From Psychrobacter sp. M13 (GTDB lineage Bacteria; Pseudomonadota; Gammaproteobacteria; Pseudomonadales; Moraxellaceae): a stretch of 64,000 bases of DNA. Below are positions 45,822-55,221 of this stretch, piece after piece (the first letter of the stretch is position 1; the number at the start of each line of letters is the position of its first letter). The position numbers and the translations under genes were made by a program. The notes under the pieces are model-generated. The model searched no databases. It had not been told where the DNA came from and saw only the letters and a program-made list of their open reading frames with translations. The stretch lies in the NCBI RefSeq assembly GCF_030718935.1, contig NZ_CP132194.1:868001-932000 (forward strand), read 5' to 3'.

Positions 45822-46532
45822 TCATACCTCAAACGCTGCTATCTTGCCGTCATTATCAGTGGCATGAACCTGATCAATGATCTCAAGTTCACGCTTGCAA
45901 AACGGATCAATAAAGCTGCCAACACTTTTAAGGGGTTTCATCGCCGCAAAACCTGCATCCATAAAGTCATATAAAGGCTGATAATTATGGCGATAGGCGG
46001 TGCTCTTGGCTAATCCAAACGCTTTACGCAGCACGAATGAATTTAAATACTTATCAGTACGATAGCAGACGTCTTTTAGAGTGTTGATCTGAGTACGGCG
46101 CTCATCGGCTTCATCAACACCGCGATAAGCGGCGAGCATATTATCCTCATTCACTGATAAATCATTAGCGATTAGCCACTGTGCTAAATGCATATCCAAC
46201 TCAATGGCTAATATAGCTGCCTGAATAGCCAAACTGCCCGTCTCCAAGGCAGACTCTTTAGCCAAACGCTCAAGCTTTTTGGCTTTTGGCAAGATACGCT
46301 CTAGCTGCTTAGCCAATAGTTTAAAGTCATCACCGCCATAAAGCTGAGTAATAAAGTAATCGGCCATAGGCTTATTTTTTGGCTGTTCAAACAGTTCACG
46401 ATGCGTGGCTTGGATACGGGCACGCTGCCAAGCCTGTACTTCATTGAGCTTATCATTAAGTGCTTGATCTTCATGATAAGGCAGTGCCCAATAATGCGTT
46501 AAGTGACGTTGTAGTTCTTTTAGAGCGGCCAT
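45822..46532 (-). CDS. FFLEELY-like protein, downstream copy
   Basis: The 236-residue, largely helical soluble protein contains ADYFITQLYGGDDF near residues 56-69. This resembles the FFLEELY motif of an uncharacterised gammaproteobacterial family, so that label is tentative. LAQWLIANDL is near 140, and CYRTDKYLNSFVLRKAFG is a strongly conserved block near 173. It has no signal, TM or known catalytic motif. It is about two-thirds identical by eye to the gene directly upstream, indicating tandem duplication. SD AGGA is present. Co-orientation with ubiEJB downstream may or may not be functional. Confidence 0.7.
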   Translation of the reverse strand: MAALKELQRHLTHYWALPYHEDQALNDKLNEVQAWQRARIQATHRELFEQPKNKPMADYFITQLYGGDDFKLLAKQLERILPKAKKLERLAKESALETGSLAIQAAILAIELDMHLAQWLIANDLSVNEDNMLAAYRGVDEADERRTQINTLKDVCYRTDKYLNSFVLRKAFGLAKSTAYRHNYQPLYDFMDAGFAAMKPLKSVGSFIDPFCKRELEIIDQVHATDNDGKIAAFEV

Positions 46533-46586
46533 AATTGATAATCCTATTGCTTTTATTGAATGTGAAAAACTTTGAAATGAAACCGT

Positions 46587-47297
46587 CTATAATACAGTAA
46601 ACGGATTAATCTTGCCGTCTTTATCCTGCTGTATTCTATCAATAATCATCATCTCGCGCGCACAAAATGGGTCAATAAAACTACTAACGCTATCCAATGG
46701 TTTCATAGCGTCAAATCCTGCCTCGACAAAGTCGTAGAGCAGCTGATAATTAAGTCTGTAAACCGTGCTCTTAGCGAGCTGAAAGGCTTTATGCAAAAAG
46801 AACGAATTTAAGTATTTATCGGTACGGTAGCAGACCTCTTTTAGATTATTGATCTGGTTACGACGCGCATCGGACTCATCAAGCGTACTATAAGCGAGCA
46901 TAATGTTGTGCTCATTAGCCGGTAGATCATGAGAAATGAGCCACTGGGCTAAATTTAAATCCAACTCAACCGCCAAAACAGCCGCTTCAATCGCCATGCT
47001 ACCTGTGGTTAAAGCAGACTCTTTTATTAAACTTTCAAGCTTTTTGGCTTTGGGCAAAACCCGCGCTAGTTGGATGGCAAGTAATTTAAACTCTTTACCA
47101 CCATATAATTGAGTCAAAAAGTAGTTTGCCATCAGCTGATGGTTAGGATGCGCAAATAATTCGCTATGCGTATGCTGAATGCGTAGACGCTGCAACGCTT
47201 GTACTTCATTGAGTACCGTATTAAGCTTGGGATCATCATGATAAGGCAACGCCCAGTAACGCTTTAAGTGTTGTTGTAACTCTACAAAAGCAGTCAT
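46587..47297 (-). CDS. FFLEELY-like protein, upstream copy
   Basis: This 236-residue paralogue of the next gene shares its exact length and the same blocks: RYWALPYHDDPKLN near the start, ANYFLTQLYGGKEF near 56-69, and CYRTDKYLNSFFLHKAF near 173. SSFIDPFCAREMMIID is near 211. Only 54 bp separate the copies, so they probably form a two-gene operon. Conserved charged and aromatic residues spread along the length point to a selected fold, not decay. No biochemical function is recognisable. Differences cluster in helix surfaces near 80-95 and the C-terminus. Confidence 0.7.
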   Translation of the reverse strand: MTAFVELQQHLKRYWALPYHDDPKLNTVLNEVQALQRLRIQHTHSELFAHPNHQLMANYFLTQLYGGKEFKLLAIQLARVLPKAKKLESLIKESALTTGSMAIEAAVLAVELDLNLAQWLISHDLPANEHNIMLAYSTLDESDARRNQINNLKEVCYRTDKYLNSFFLHKAFQLAKSTVYRLNYQLLYDFVEAGFDAMKPLDSVSSFIDPFCAREMMIIDRIQQDKDGKINPFTVL

Positions 47298-47700
47298 GAC
47301 AGCCAGTCCTATATAATTTTAAACCGTTAAACCCTCAAATCATTTAACCGTAGAACGCTAAGCTATAAAACATAAATAATAAACCACAATAAATCTTTAG
47401 CTATAAAAACGTCAGCTCTAAAAGTAAGCAATCAACTATCTAAAAGTAACTATAAGTATAAGAATAGGTATAAATATTTATTATGGATATTCTGTATAAG
47501 TAACAGTAAAAGAAAAGCGTGGCTAATACAAATGCCAAACTGTTACATAGCACAATTTTATAAGGATAAGGTGAATGCTATTATTAAGTCTGAAGCATAA
47601 AAGTAGGTTGAGCCTATAACTGCCTACTTATGCAAATGAGTGCCCACTTATATCAATGCCTAACTATTATAAAGAGCTTAATTATATAAGGAGTCTAACT
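47298..47700. other. divergent region before the polyP:AMP phosphotransferase gene
   Basis: About 400 bp of AT-rich sequence. A frame extending the next gene upstream to 47656 lacks a ribosome binding site and is not kept. Near 47610-47670, three related snippets (TGCCTACTTAT, TGCCCACTTAT, TGCCTAACTAT) recur at about 23-27-bp intervals, which may be chance. No firm promoter is seen. Confidence 0.45.
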
Positions 47701-49335
47701 ATGCCGAAGAATAAGTCCAAGCAAATAGTTTCAGCAACCCATGATCAGGTTGACTCACAAGTCGTCAATGAGCGACTAACGCCCAATCCCTTGAGCGAGT
47801 TCTCCTTAGATAAAGATGAGCTAAGGCTGGCGCTAGTCACCGCTCAATTTGCGCTGCGTGCCACTCGCCAGCAAACGCCGTCATCAACCAATAAGCCCAC
47901 AGGATTACTGGTGTTAGTCAATGGCATGGAGCAGGCAGGCAAAGGTAGTGCGGTCAAGCAATTACGCCAGTGGGTCGATCCGCGCCTCTTAAAAGTCGAG
48001 GCGACTATCGGCTATCCACCACAAGATTATCAACCTATTTGGCAAGCACATACGCAAGCTATGCCGCGCCACGGCGATGTGATGGTGTATTTTGGTAACT
48101 GGTATGCCGATCTGCTATATAACATCATGCGCATGATAAGTGAAAGTGAAGATAAAAAGAGCGAAAGCTCAGCTAATTTATCAGCGCTACCTATCACTGA
48201 GTGGCAAAACTATCTACAGCAACAGCTGGATCAGCTCGACGCTTTTGAGCGCGACTTGGCGGTTAATCAAACCAAAGTATTAAAATGCTGGTTTCATATC
48301 GATGCCGAAACCCTAAAAGAGAGACTAAATGATGATGACGTAGACCCGCAGTTTTTGTATCAGATTGACTGGAATGATACTGAGATAGTCGAGCAGTTCA
48401 ATAAGGTTGCCACCGCGTTATTACGCGAGCAGGGCGATTGGATCATCATAGATGGTAGCGATAAAGAGCAAGCCACTACTAGCTTTTGTCACGAGGTATT
48501 GCAAGCGATGCAAAGAGCCTTAGCGAGTAGTCGTGAATCTGATTCTGAACCGTTGGCTGACGAGCCAGCTGAATCTACCAGCCATACTAATACGTTTATG
48601 GCTGCTGATATTCCCAAGCCGTTAACCAAGATGAAAGACCCTGATTTGGACAAGTCAGACTATCAAAAGCAGCTAGCAGACAAACAAGCCAAATTTGCCA
48701 AGCTCATACGCGCTCGAGATGGTCGTCATGTGGTGTTTGCTTTTGAAGGTATGGATGCAGCTGGCAAAGGCGGCGCTATCAAGCGCATGGTAGCGCCACT
48801 TGATCCACGCGAATATCAAATCTATAACATTGGTGCACCGATGCTTTATGAGCTACAGCATCCTTATTTATGGCGGTTTTGGACGCGACTGCCCAATGAG
48901 CAAACCGATCGCATTAGCCGTATCGCCATCTTTGATCGTACTTGGTATGGGCGAGTATTGGTTGAGCGTATTGAAGCGTTTGCCGAGGGGCATGAGTGGC
49001 AGCGCGCTTATGATGAAATCAATCGCTTTGAGGCTGACTTGGCCGATGCAGGAACGCTGGTGATCAAATACTGGCTGGCGATTGATAAGGAGGAGCAATT
49101 AGAGCGCTTTGAGGCTCGCGCCGATACGCCGCACAAGCAGTTTAAGCTCACCGATGATGATTGGCGCAATCGTGATAACTGGAGCAACTACGTGCAAGCG
49201 GCAGCTGATATGCTGGCACGTACTGACACTGAAGCTGCGCCTTGGTGCATTATTGCAACTAACGATAAGCGTAGTGCGCGTTTGCAAGTGTTGGATCACG
49301 CCATCAAGCAGCTTGAAGCGATGATAAAAGCTTAA
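47701..49335 (+). CDS. pap: polyphosphate:AMP phosphotransferase (two-domain PPK2)
   Basis: The enzyme phosphorylates AMP to ADP with polyphosphate. The 544-residue protein holds two PPK2 domains. The N-terminal one (about 40-270) has a Walker A GMEQAGKGS but YFGNWYADL where a catalytic Walker B is expected, so it looks degenerate. The C-terminal one (about 315-540) has intact GMDAAGKGG and FDRTWYGR, with YLWRFWTRLP between, and should be the active half. The start is ATG 47701 with AAGGAG eight bases upstream. The next gene is a PiT phosphate permease, so polyphosphate and phosphate handling are grouped. Confidence 0.94.
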   Translation: MPKNKSKQIVSATHDQVDSQVVNERLTPNPLSEFSLDKDELRLALVTAQFALRATRQQTPSSTNKPTGLLVLVNGMEQAGKGSAVKQLRQWVDPRLLKVEATIGYPPQDYQPIWQAHTQAMPRHGDVMVYFGNWYADLLYNIMRMISESEDKKSESSANLSALPITEWQNYLQQQLDQLDAFERDLAVNQTKVLKCWFHIDAETLKERLNDDDVDPQFLYQIDWNDTEIVEQFNKVATALLREQGDWIIIDGSDKEQATTSFCHEVLQAMQRALASSRESDSEPLADEPAESTSHTNTFMAADIPKPLTKMKDPDLDKSDYQKQLADKQAKFAKLIRARDGRHVVFAFEGMDAAGKGGAIKRMVAPLDPREYQIYNIGAPMLYELQHPYLWRFWTRLPNEQTDRISRIAIFDRTWYGRVLVERIEAFAEGHEWQRAYDEINRFEADLADAGTLVIKYWLAIDKEEQLERFEARADTPHKQFKLTDDDWRNRDNWSNYVQAAADMLARTDTEAAPWCIIATNDKRSARLQVLDHAIKQLEAMIKA

Positions 49336-49400
49336 GGTTTTTATTAAGGCGCGTTTGCTGGGTCATACAATTACTTTGACAACGGTCTTAAAATAAACAT

Positions 49401-49436
49401 AATAGGGTCGAAGGTTCAGACAGGCCCTATTTTTGT
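49401..49436 (+). terminator. probable terminator of the phosphotransferase gene
   Basis: ATAGGG pairs with CCCTAT, with a partly paired interior, followed by TTTTTG. The stem is short and the loop long, so strength is moderate. Confidence 0.5.
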
Positions 49437-49695
49437 AATAAATCACTTTATAGAAAAATAATCCTAGTGAAGTCTTAAATAAAACATTATTACGGCAATA
49501 AGCTTTATAATATGCCCGAAGTTTTTGCTTGGGCATAGTTAAGATGGCCTGCATTATACTTCACTTTTTTATCTCAAATATCATTACGTTACGCTGCTAT
49601 TTATGTTTTGTATTTATTAAAATTATCGTATAAATAGCAAGGTAACGGCATCAATCGTAGAGCCATCATTCAGCTTACGCAAGGCGTGTTAATCT
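49437..49695. other. upstream region of the phosphate permease gene
   Basis: About 260 bp of AT-rich sequence and no gene. A Pho-box would be expected if PhoB controls the permease, but I do not see a clear pair of CTGTCAT-like repeats. Confidence 0.4.
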
Positions 49696-51303
49696 ATGGG
49701 TAATAGTAGCAGTTCTAACGCATCAACCAAAGATGTCGGCTCCATGAGAATCAATATATTCTTTGCCATACTGTTAATTGGTATGACGGGCTATTTTTTA
49801 TGGTGGGGCCTTGACTACACCATGCATCAGCAGACCTCATTGTTTCTTGCTGCTACTGCTTTTGGTGTCTTTATGGCATTCAATATTGGCGGTAATGACG
49901 TCGCCAACTCTTTTGGTACCTCAGTGGGCGCTGGGACCTTAACGATCCCCCAAGCATTGGGAATAGCTGCGATATTTGAGGTGTCTGGAGCGGTACTAGC
50001 AGGCAGTGAAGTAACCGATACCATCCGTAGCGGTATTGTTGATTTGGACGGTTTGGCCGTCAGTCCCAATCAGTTCATATATGTCATGCTCTCAGCTTTG
50101 ATCGCTGCTGCGTTTTGGCTACTATTTGCAACTCGTAAGGGTTTGCCTGTTTCAACGACCCATGCCATCATCGGCGGGGTAGTCGGTAGCTCTATTGTGC
50201 TAGGTATCACTTTAGGGGGTACCGAAATGGCGCTCTCAACAGTGAATTGGGGCACTATCGGCACTATTGCTATCTCTTGGGTGCTATCGCCACTGCTTGG
50301 CGGCTTGATCTCTTATTTATTATATAGTCAGATTAAGAAAAACATCATTGAGTATAATGATAGAACAGAGGCTTATCTTGTCACTTTAAAAGATAATAAA
50401 AAGGCTCTAAAGCAAGAGCACAAAGTATTTTTGGAGGCTATGACAGAGTCTGAGCAATTGGCTTATACCTCAGCTATGCTTCGTGACCAAGAAATCTATA
50501 AAGACGATGATTGTGTCGTTGAAGATTTAGAGACTGACTATTACAAGAGCCTCTATAAGATTGAGAATGAGCGTAGTAATTTAGATACCTTAAAAGCCAT
50601 TAAGCAATGGGTACCTATCATTGCTGCTGCAGGCGGGGCAGTTATGTCCTCATTGGTGATATTCAAAGGTCTCAAAAACGTCAATAATAATATGACGACT
50701 TTGCAAGGCTTTTTAATCATGGGTATGGTCGCTGCGATGGTATGGCTGGCGACTTTTGTTTATACCAAGAGTATTCGTGGTAAGCACAAAGAAGACCTGA
50801 CCAAAGCGACCTTTATTATGTTTAGCTGGATGCAGGTATTCACCGCGTCGGCGTTTGCCTTTAGTCATGGCTCTAACGACATTGCCAATGCAGTTGGGCC
50901 TTTTGCGGCGATTATGGATGTCATCCGTACTAATAGTATTGCATCAGAAGCAGCTGTACCTCCTGCGGTCATGCTAACCTTTGGTGTCGCGCTTATCGTC
51001 GGTCTTTGGTTCATTGGTAAAGAAGTCATTCAGACCGTCGGTACTAATTTGGCTAAAATGCATCCTGCTTCTGGATTTTCAGCGGAGCTTGCGGCTGCTG
51101 CTGTGGTTATGGGTGCGTCCACTATGGGCTTACCAGTATCGAGCACTCATACCTTAGTAGGTGCTGTGTTAGGTATCGGTATCGTTAATAGAGATACCAA
51201 TTGGGCATTGATGAAACCTATTGGCTTAGCATGGGTTATCACTCTACCGGCGGCAGCTATTATGTCAGCACTTAGCTTTGTGATTTTAATACAGATTTTT
51301 TAG
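49696..51303 (+). CDS. pit: PiT family inorganic phosphate transporter
   Basis: This low-affinity metal-phosphate symporter lies in the inner membrane. The 535-residue protein has about 11 hydrophobic segments and the two inverted PiT signatures: FNIGGNDVANSFGTSVGAG near 63 and SHGSNDIANAVGPFAA near 395. VSTTHAIIGGVVGSS and VSSTHTLVGAVLG are the matching second halves. A hydrophilic loop at about 210-300 separates the repeats. It follows the polyP:AMP phosphotransferase. The start ATG at 49696 has no strong ribosome binding site; an ATG at 49744 is an alternative. Confidence 0.93.
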   Translation: MGNSSSSNASTKDVGSMRINIFFAILLIGMTGYFLWWGLDYTMHQQTSLFLAATAFGVFMAFNIGGNDVANSFGTSVGAGTLTIPQALGIAAIFEVSGAVLAGSEVTDTIRSGIVDLDGLAVSPNQFIYVMLSALIAAAFWLLFATRKGLPVSTTHAIIGGVVGSSIVLGITLGGTEMALSTVNWGTIGTIAISWVLSPLLGGLISYLLYSQIKKNIIEYNDRTEAYLVTLKDNKKALKQEHKVFLEAMTESEQLAYTSAMLRDQEIYKDDDCVVEDLETDYYKSLYKIENERSNLDTLKAIKQWVPIIAAAGGAVMSSLVIFKGLKNVNNNMTTLQGFLIMGMVAAMVWLATFVYTKSIRGKHKEDLTKATFIMFSWMQVFTASAFAFSHGSNDIANAVGPFAAIMDVIRTNSIASEAAVPPAVMLTFGVALIVGLWFIGKEVIQTVGTNLAKMHPASGFSAELAAAAVVMGASTMGLPVSSTHTLVGAVLGIGIVNRDTNWALMKPIGLAWVITLPAAAIMSALSFVILIQIF

Positions 51304-51345
51304 GTCAGTTTTAGTATCGTTGTCCGTTAAGAAAATAGTGCCGAA

Positions 51346-51387
51346 TAAAAAACGCTTAGCGATAATGTATCGCTAAGCGTTTTTTTA
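51346..51387. terminator. bidirectional terminator between pit and alaA
   Basis: AAAACGCTTAGCGATA pairs with TATCGCTAAGCGTTTT and has T-runs on both strands. It serves the convergent pit and alaA genes. Confidence 0.9.
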
Positions 51388-51423
51388 ATCCATATAACAT
51401 GCCTATCAAGTAGCCATTAAGCC

Positions 51424-53133
51424 TTAAGCATCTGCGGTTTCAGGTTTAGAAGTTTTAGAGTCTTTCGCCTGATCATTGACCACTTTGTCCGTACCATACT
51501 GCTTACGTTTTTTGGCGAAGAAGCGATCTAAGCGATCCATAGCATTCTCAAGCTCATCTAAATTCGGCATGAATACTACACGGAAATGATCAGGCGTATC
51601 CCAATTAAAGCCCGTACCTTGTACCATTAATACTTTTTCGTCGACCAATAAATCCATCATAAATTGCATATCATCTTCGATAGGATAAATGGCAGGATCC
51701 ATTTTAGGGAAGCAGTAAAATGCACCTTGAGGCTTAGTACAAGAGATACCTGGAATAGCATTTAGGCGAGAGGTCGTTAGATCACGCTGTTTAGTCAAGC
51801 GTCCTTTAGGAGAGGTCAGCTCTTTCATGCTTTGATAGCCGCCCATCGCTGTTTGAATAGCATATTGGCCTGGTACGTTTGAGCATAGACGCATAGAGGC
51901 TAACATATCTAAGCCTTCAATAAAATCGGTAGCATGGCTTTTCTGACCAGAAACCATCATCCATCCGGCACGGAAACCTGCGATACGATGCGATTTTGAC
52001 AGCCCACTGTAGGATAAAACTAGCGCTTGATCGGTCAAAGTACACATAGGGGTATGCGTCGCATCATCATAAAGAACGCGATCATAAATCTCATCAGCCA
52101 TGATTACTAAATCATGCTCTACTGCGACCTCAACGAGCTGTTTGAGTACTTCGTCAGTATACAAGGCACCAGTAGGGTTGTTAGGGTTAATAATAACGAT
52201 GCCCTTAGTTTTGCTAGTGATCTTAGATTTGATATCTTCGATATCAGGCTGCCAGTTATCCTCTTCGTTACAGCGATAATGTACCGCTTTGCCGCCCGCA
52301 AGGTTAGCCGCTGCTGTCCATAGCGGATAATCAGGCTTAGGAATCAACACTTCATCACCATCGCTCATCAATGCCTGCATTGTCATCACGATAAGCTCAG
52401 ACACCCCATTGCCTAAATAGATATCACGAACGTCAACCGCCGATAAAAACCCTTTAGCTTGATAGTATTGTAATACCGCTTTGCGCGCTGAAAAGATACC
52501 CTGTGAGTCTGAATAGCCAATGGCTTCCGTCAGGTTCATTGCCACATCTCGTATGATCTCATGCGGCGCTGTAAAGCCGAACGGCGCAGGATTGCCAATG
52601 TTTAATTTAAGGATACGTTGACCGTCTGCCTCCATCTGATTGGCCGCTTTGAGTAGTGGACCACGAATGTCATAGCAAACGTTCTGTAGTTTATCGGATT
52701 TTTTGAGAATGCTCATAGTTTTACCTTCCATAGCTTTATACTGTGAATTTTTAACATTATTATTGGTTGTTTGCTCAGATTGAGACTGATCTTGTGGTTG
52801 AGTATCAGTAGGAACCGCTAAGGTTACATTGGTCGCTGATTGATCGTTATCGTTACTAATGTCAGCATGCGAGTTATAGAGATTATCAGGGTTATCGTTG
52901 ATATCGCCACGTAGTAGATAGCCTTCACTACAGCCTAATAGTCGAGCCAAGGTAGGCAGCTTCGATGATACGATACCGTTAGTGCCACGCTCCCAGTTAG
53001 AGATAGCACCGCGGCTCACTTTAGCGCCAGCGTCTGTCATCTCTTTTGCTAACTGCGCTGCTGTTAAGCCCTTAGCACGGCGCAGTGCTACCAAACGCTC
53101 AGCTTGGGCTGACTTATCTTGACTGTCTTTCAT
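51424..53133 (-). CDS. alaA: HTH-aminotransferase fusion, AlaA-type alanine transaminase
   Basis: The C-terminal 430 residues match AlaA, a PLP enzyme making alanine from pyruvate and glutamate: SDKLQNVCYDIRGPLLKAA, LNIGNPAPFGF, INPNNPTGALY and the PLP lysine in SGLSKSHRIAGFR. The first 75 residues are a complete XRE-type HTH (RRAKGLTAAQLAKEM, then VSRGAISNWERGTNG). A Gln/Asn/Ser/Thr-rich linker of about 60 joins them. GGTGAG fits the ATG at 53133. An internal ATG at 52716 with GGAAGG upstream matches the normal AlaA start and could yield the enzyme alone. The C-terminal 25 residues are a charged tail absent in E. coli. Confidence 0.93.
   Translation of the reverse strand: MKDSQDKSAQAERLVALRRAKGLTAAQLAKEMTDAGAKVSRGAISNWERGTNGIVSSKLPTLARLLGCSEGYLLRGDINDNPDNLYNSHADISNDNDQSATNVTLAVPTDTQPQDQSQSEQTTNNNVKNSQYKAMEGKTMSILKKSDKLQNVCYDIRGPLLKAANQMEADGQRILKLNIGNPAPFGFTAPHEIIRDVAMNLTEAIGYSDSQGIFSARKAVLQYYQAKGFLSAVDVRDIYLGNGVSELIVMTMQALMSDGDEVLIPKPDYPLWTAAANLAGGKAVHYRCNEEDNWQPDIEDIKSKITSKTKGIVIINPNNPTGALYTDEVLKQLVEVAVEHDLVIMADEIYDRVLYDDATHTPMCTLTDQALVLSYSGLSKSHRIAGFRAGWMMVSGQKSHATDFIEGLDMLASMRLCSNVPGQYAIQTAMGGYQSMKELTSPKGRLTKQRDLTTSRLNAIPGISCTKPQGAFYCFPKMDPAIYPIEDDMQFMMDLLVDEKVLMVQGTGFNWDTPDHFRVVFMPNLDELENAMDRLDRFFAKKRKQYGTDKVVNDQAKDSKTSKPETADA
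52714..52729 (-). promoter_or_regulatory. internal ribosome binding site of alaA
   Basis: On the minus strand GGAAGGTAAAACT precedes ATGAGC at 52716, codon 140 of the fusion. The start coincides with the N-terminus of stand-alone AlaA proteins (MSxxxKSxKLxNVCYDIRG), which supports real use. Confidence 0.6.
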
Positions 53134-53716
53134 TATCATCTCACCCTTTTTAAACCATTGATCTAAAGACTGAATAGAACATACTGCGTACTTTATTTTT
53201 AAGACATACTTAGATTTAGGACATACTCTGATTTCTTATTGTATAACTAACTTATTATAATTTTTAGTCCAAAAACAAGCTCAGTAGCTCACTCTATATC
53301 TAAAGCCGATATAAATACCTAAACTTCATTCAGCACATAATGCAAGATATTATTGCATTTCCGATAAGTATGCAAGCGGTTTATTATAATAAAATTGCAA
53401 GATTTACTTGCATTTATCCTATTAAGAATTGTATTGAAAACCTCGCTAAAGTAAAGCTTTATGATAACGGAGGCTATAACCTAACTTACACAAAGCGTCA
53501 CTGTTGTTTTGGGCTATTGAATAGTGATTTTCTGCTGATACAACTCGATTATAATTCCCAAAAAATAAATATTAATTGCGTTTAAGTTTGGTAAAAATAA
53601 CTGATCTCATCTTGTAACACAGACCATAACTACCATATCTTAGACAAGTTAAGCTTTTTAGATAACAAGCTTTCAAATATTAAGCTCTTAGGTAAACGAT
53701 AATATAAGGATAACTC
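53134..53716. other. spacer between alaA and msrB
   Basis: About 580 bp of divergent intergenic DNA. An 81-codon plus-strand frame at 53340-53585 lacks a ribosome binding site and has AT-driven composition, so I reject it. Promoters for both neighbours must lie here. TTGCAAG recurs near 53342 and 53396, without an assigned role. Confidence 0.45.
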
Positions 53717-54142
53717 ATGCAAGACAAGCAACTTAACAAAGACGAAATCGCGCAGTTAACGGAAGCCGATTGGAAGCAGCGTTTAACGAGTGATGAGTAT
53801 CATGTGATGCGAGAGAAGGGCACTGAGCGCCCTTTTACTGGCGTCTATAATGATATCGATGATAAAGGGGTTTATCGCTGCAAAGGCTGCGGTGCTAGCT
53901 TATTCAACTCAGATAATAAGTTTGATGCAGGTTGCGGCTGGCCAAGCTTCGATCAAGGTGTCGACAATGCCGCGATTGATGAGCATGTCGATGACTCGCT
54001 AGGTATGCGTCGTACTGAGGTCACTTGTAGCAACTGCGGGGCACATTTGGGTCATGTCTTCCCTGATGGGCCGCGTGAGACCACAGGTATGCGCTACTGC
54101 ATTAACTCCGTATCTATTGACTTGGACAAAAACGAGCACTGA
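53717..54142 (+). CDS. msrB: peptide-methionine (R)-S-oxide reductase MsrB
   Basis: MsrB repairs the R form of methionine sulfoxide. The 141-residue protein has the zinc site in two pairs, CKGCGASL near 55-58 and [12 protein letters not shown] near 104-107. GCGWPSFDQ lies near 75, and the catalytic Cys is in [10 protein letters not shown] near 131. SD AAGGAT precedes the ATG. A glutathione peroxidase gene follows 140 bp downstream on the same strand, making a small oxidative-repair neighbourhood. Confidence 0.96.
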   Translation: MQDKQLNKDEIAQLTEADWKQRLTSDEYHVMREKGTERPFTGVYNDIDDKGVYRCKGCGASLFNSDNKFDAGCGWPSFDQGVDNAAIDEHVDDSLGMRRTEVTCSNCGAHLGHVFPDGPRETTGMRYCINSVSIDLDKNEH

Positions 54143-54282
54143 TACGCTTGTATTAGCGGCTACGGTTTAGCAATTTATTGATATTTAGTAGGGGAGCTAA
54201 TACTAGCGCCCTTATTTTTATTGGCCATGACTACTACTAAGTCTCACGTACGCAAAAATTTAATGAAAATTAAGGATATATA

Positions 54283-54768
54283 ATGAGTAATATTTACGAT
54301 TTTAGCGCTGAAACTATGGAGGGCACCACGCAGTCTTTCGCTGGTTACGAAGGGCAAGTGTTATTGGTGGTCAATACCGCTAGCAAATGTGGCTTTACCC
54401 CGCAGTTTGAAGGGTTAGAGACGCTATACCAGCAGTACAAAGATCAGGGACTAACAGTGATTGGTTTCCCGTGCAATCAGTTCGGCAGTCAAGACCCTGG
54501 TAGTAACAATGAAATTGGCGCATTTTGTCAAAAAAACTATGGTGTCAGTTTCCCAATGATGGGCAAAGTCGATGTCAATGGAAAAGATGCCGATCCTATT
54601 TTCAATTGGCTAAAGGATCAAAAGGGTGGCCTATTGACTGATGGCATAAAATGGAATTTTACTAAGTTTTTGATTGGTCGTGATGGACAAGTGATTGATC
54701 GGTATGCACCAACGACTAAACCTGATGCTATTAAAGCGGATATAGAACAAGCGCTCGCTGCGAAGTAA
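54283..54768 (+). CDS. glutathione peroxidase family protein (BtuE-like)
   Basis: This thiol peroxidase reduces hydroperoxides, in bacteria usually with thioredoxin. The 161-residue protein has the peroxidatic Cys in VNTASKCGFTPQF near residue 36. The catalytic Gln/Trp set is in GFPCNQFGSQDPGSNNEI and IKWNFTKFLI. The Cys in FPCNQFG, about 36 residues on, is the expected resolving-like position. The active residue is cysteine, not selenocysteine. SD AAGGA is seven bases before the ATG. No terminator is obvious after it. Confidence 0.93.
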   Translation: MSNIYDFSAETMEGTTQSFAGYEGQVLLVVNTASKCGFTPQFEGLETLYQQYKDQGLTVIGFPCNQFGSQDPGSNNEIGAFCQKNYGVSFPMMGKVDVNGKDADPIFNWLKDQKGGLLTDGIKWNFTKFLIGRDGQVIDRYAPTTKPDAIKADIEQALAAK

Positions 54769-54913
54769 TCCTCTATACAGAAGCTATACAGAAGAATGCA
54801 GCCTATACGAAAGAATTTTATATTTTGGAAAATTATAAAATCAACAAAAACAGATGCTTATAGTTATAGGTAATAAAATAGGCAAAAATACGTCATAAAT
54901 GTTGAAATAGTGT

Positions 54914-54941
54914 TTGACAGCCAAGTGTAAATCTATATAAT
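54914..54941 (+). promoter_or_regulatory. strong sigma70 promoter of the tRNA operon
   Basis: Perfect -35 TTGACA (54914-54919) and -10 TATAAT (54936-54941) are 16 bp apart, the best promoter in the window. Transcription near 54949 gives a roughly 285-nt leader before tRNA-Val. Confidence 0.85.
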
Positions 54942-55087
54942 ACACACCCACAGCAAGGGGCTTTAATTGGTTCTAAGTTGTTAAAGGCAAGTTTAGAGGG
55001 TGACAACTTTAGACGTTATGACTTTTAGAGATTCTTAGTAGAGAATTTCGAATAGAATTGAGAAAGCAGAGATGTTTTGCATATTCT

Positions 55088-55221
55088 AGAATTTTCCCTT
55101 TAAGGAAAATTCTCTTGCGAACCTAAAAAAGCAGTGCTTTTTAGATTTAGTTTAATGCAGAGTTTTTAGAAATTCTATTTAAAGAATTTCTCTTGCGCGC
55201 CTAAAATTGCAGTGCAATTTT
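55088..55221 (+). repeat. tandem two-hairpin units in the tRNA operon leader
   Basis: Two units start 80 bp apart. Each has an AGAAnTT hairpin (55088-55113, 10-bp stem; 55168-55191, 8-bp stem). The conserved link CTTGCGnnCCTAAAA follows, then a second hairpin closing on GCAGTGC (55123-55144; 55203-55221). A third, degenerate unit may lie near 55027-55050. The last hairpin ends in six T residues, so it resembles an attenuator or processing site. Confidence 0.6.

Noticed and set aside
53340-53585. 81-codon plus-strand open frame between alaA and msrB
   Set aside because: No Shine-Dalgarno, AT-driven residue usage and no recognisable domain.
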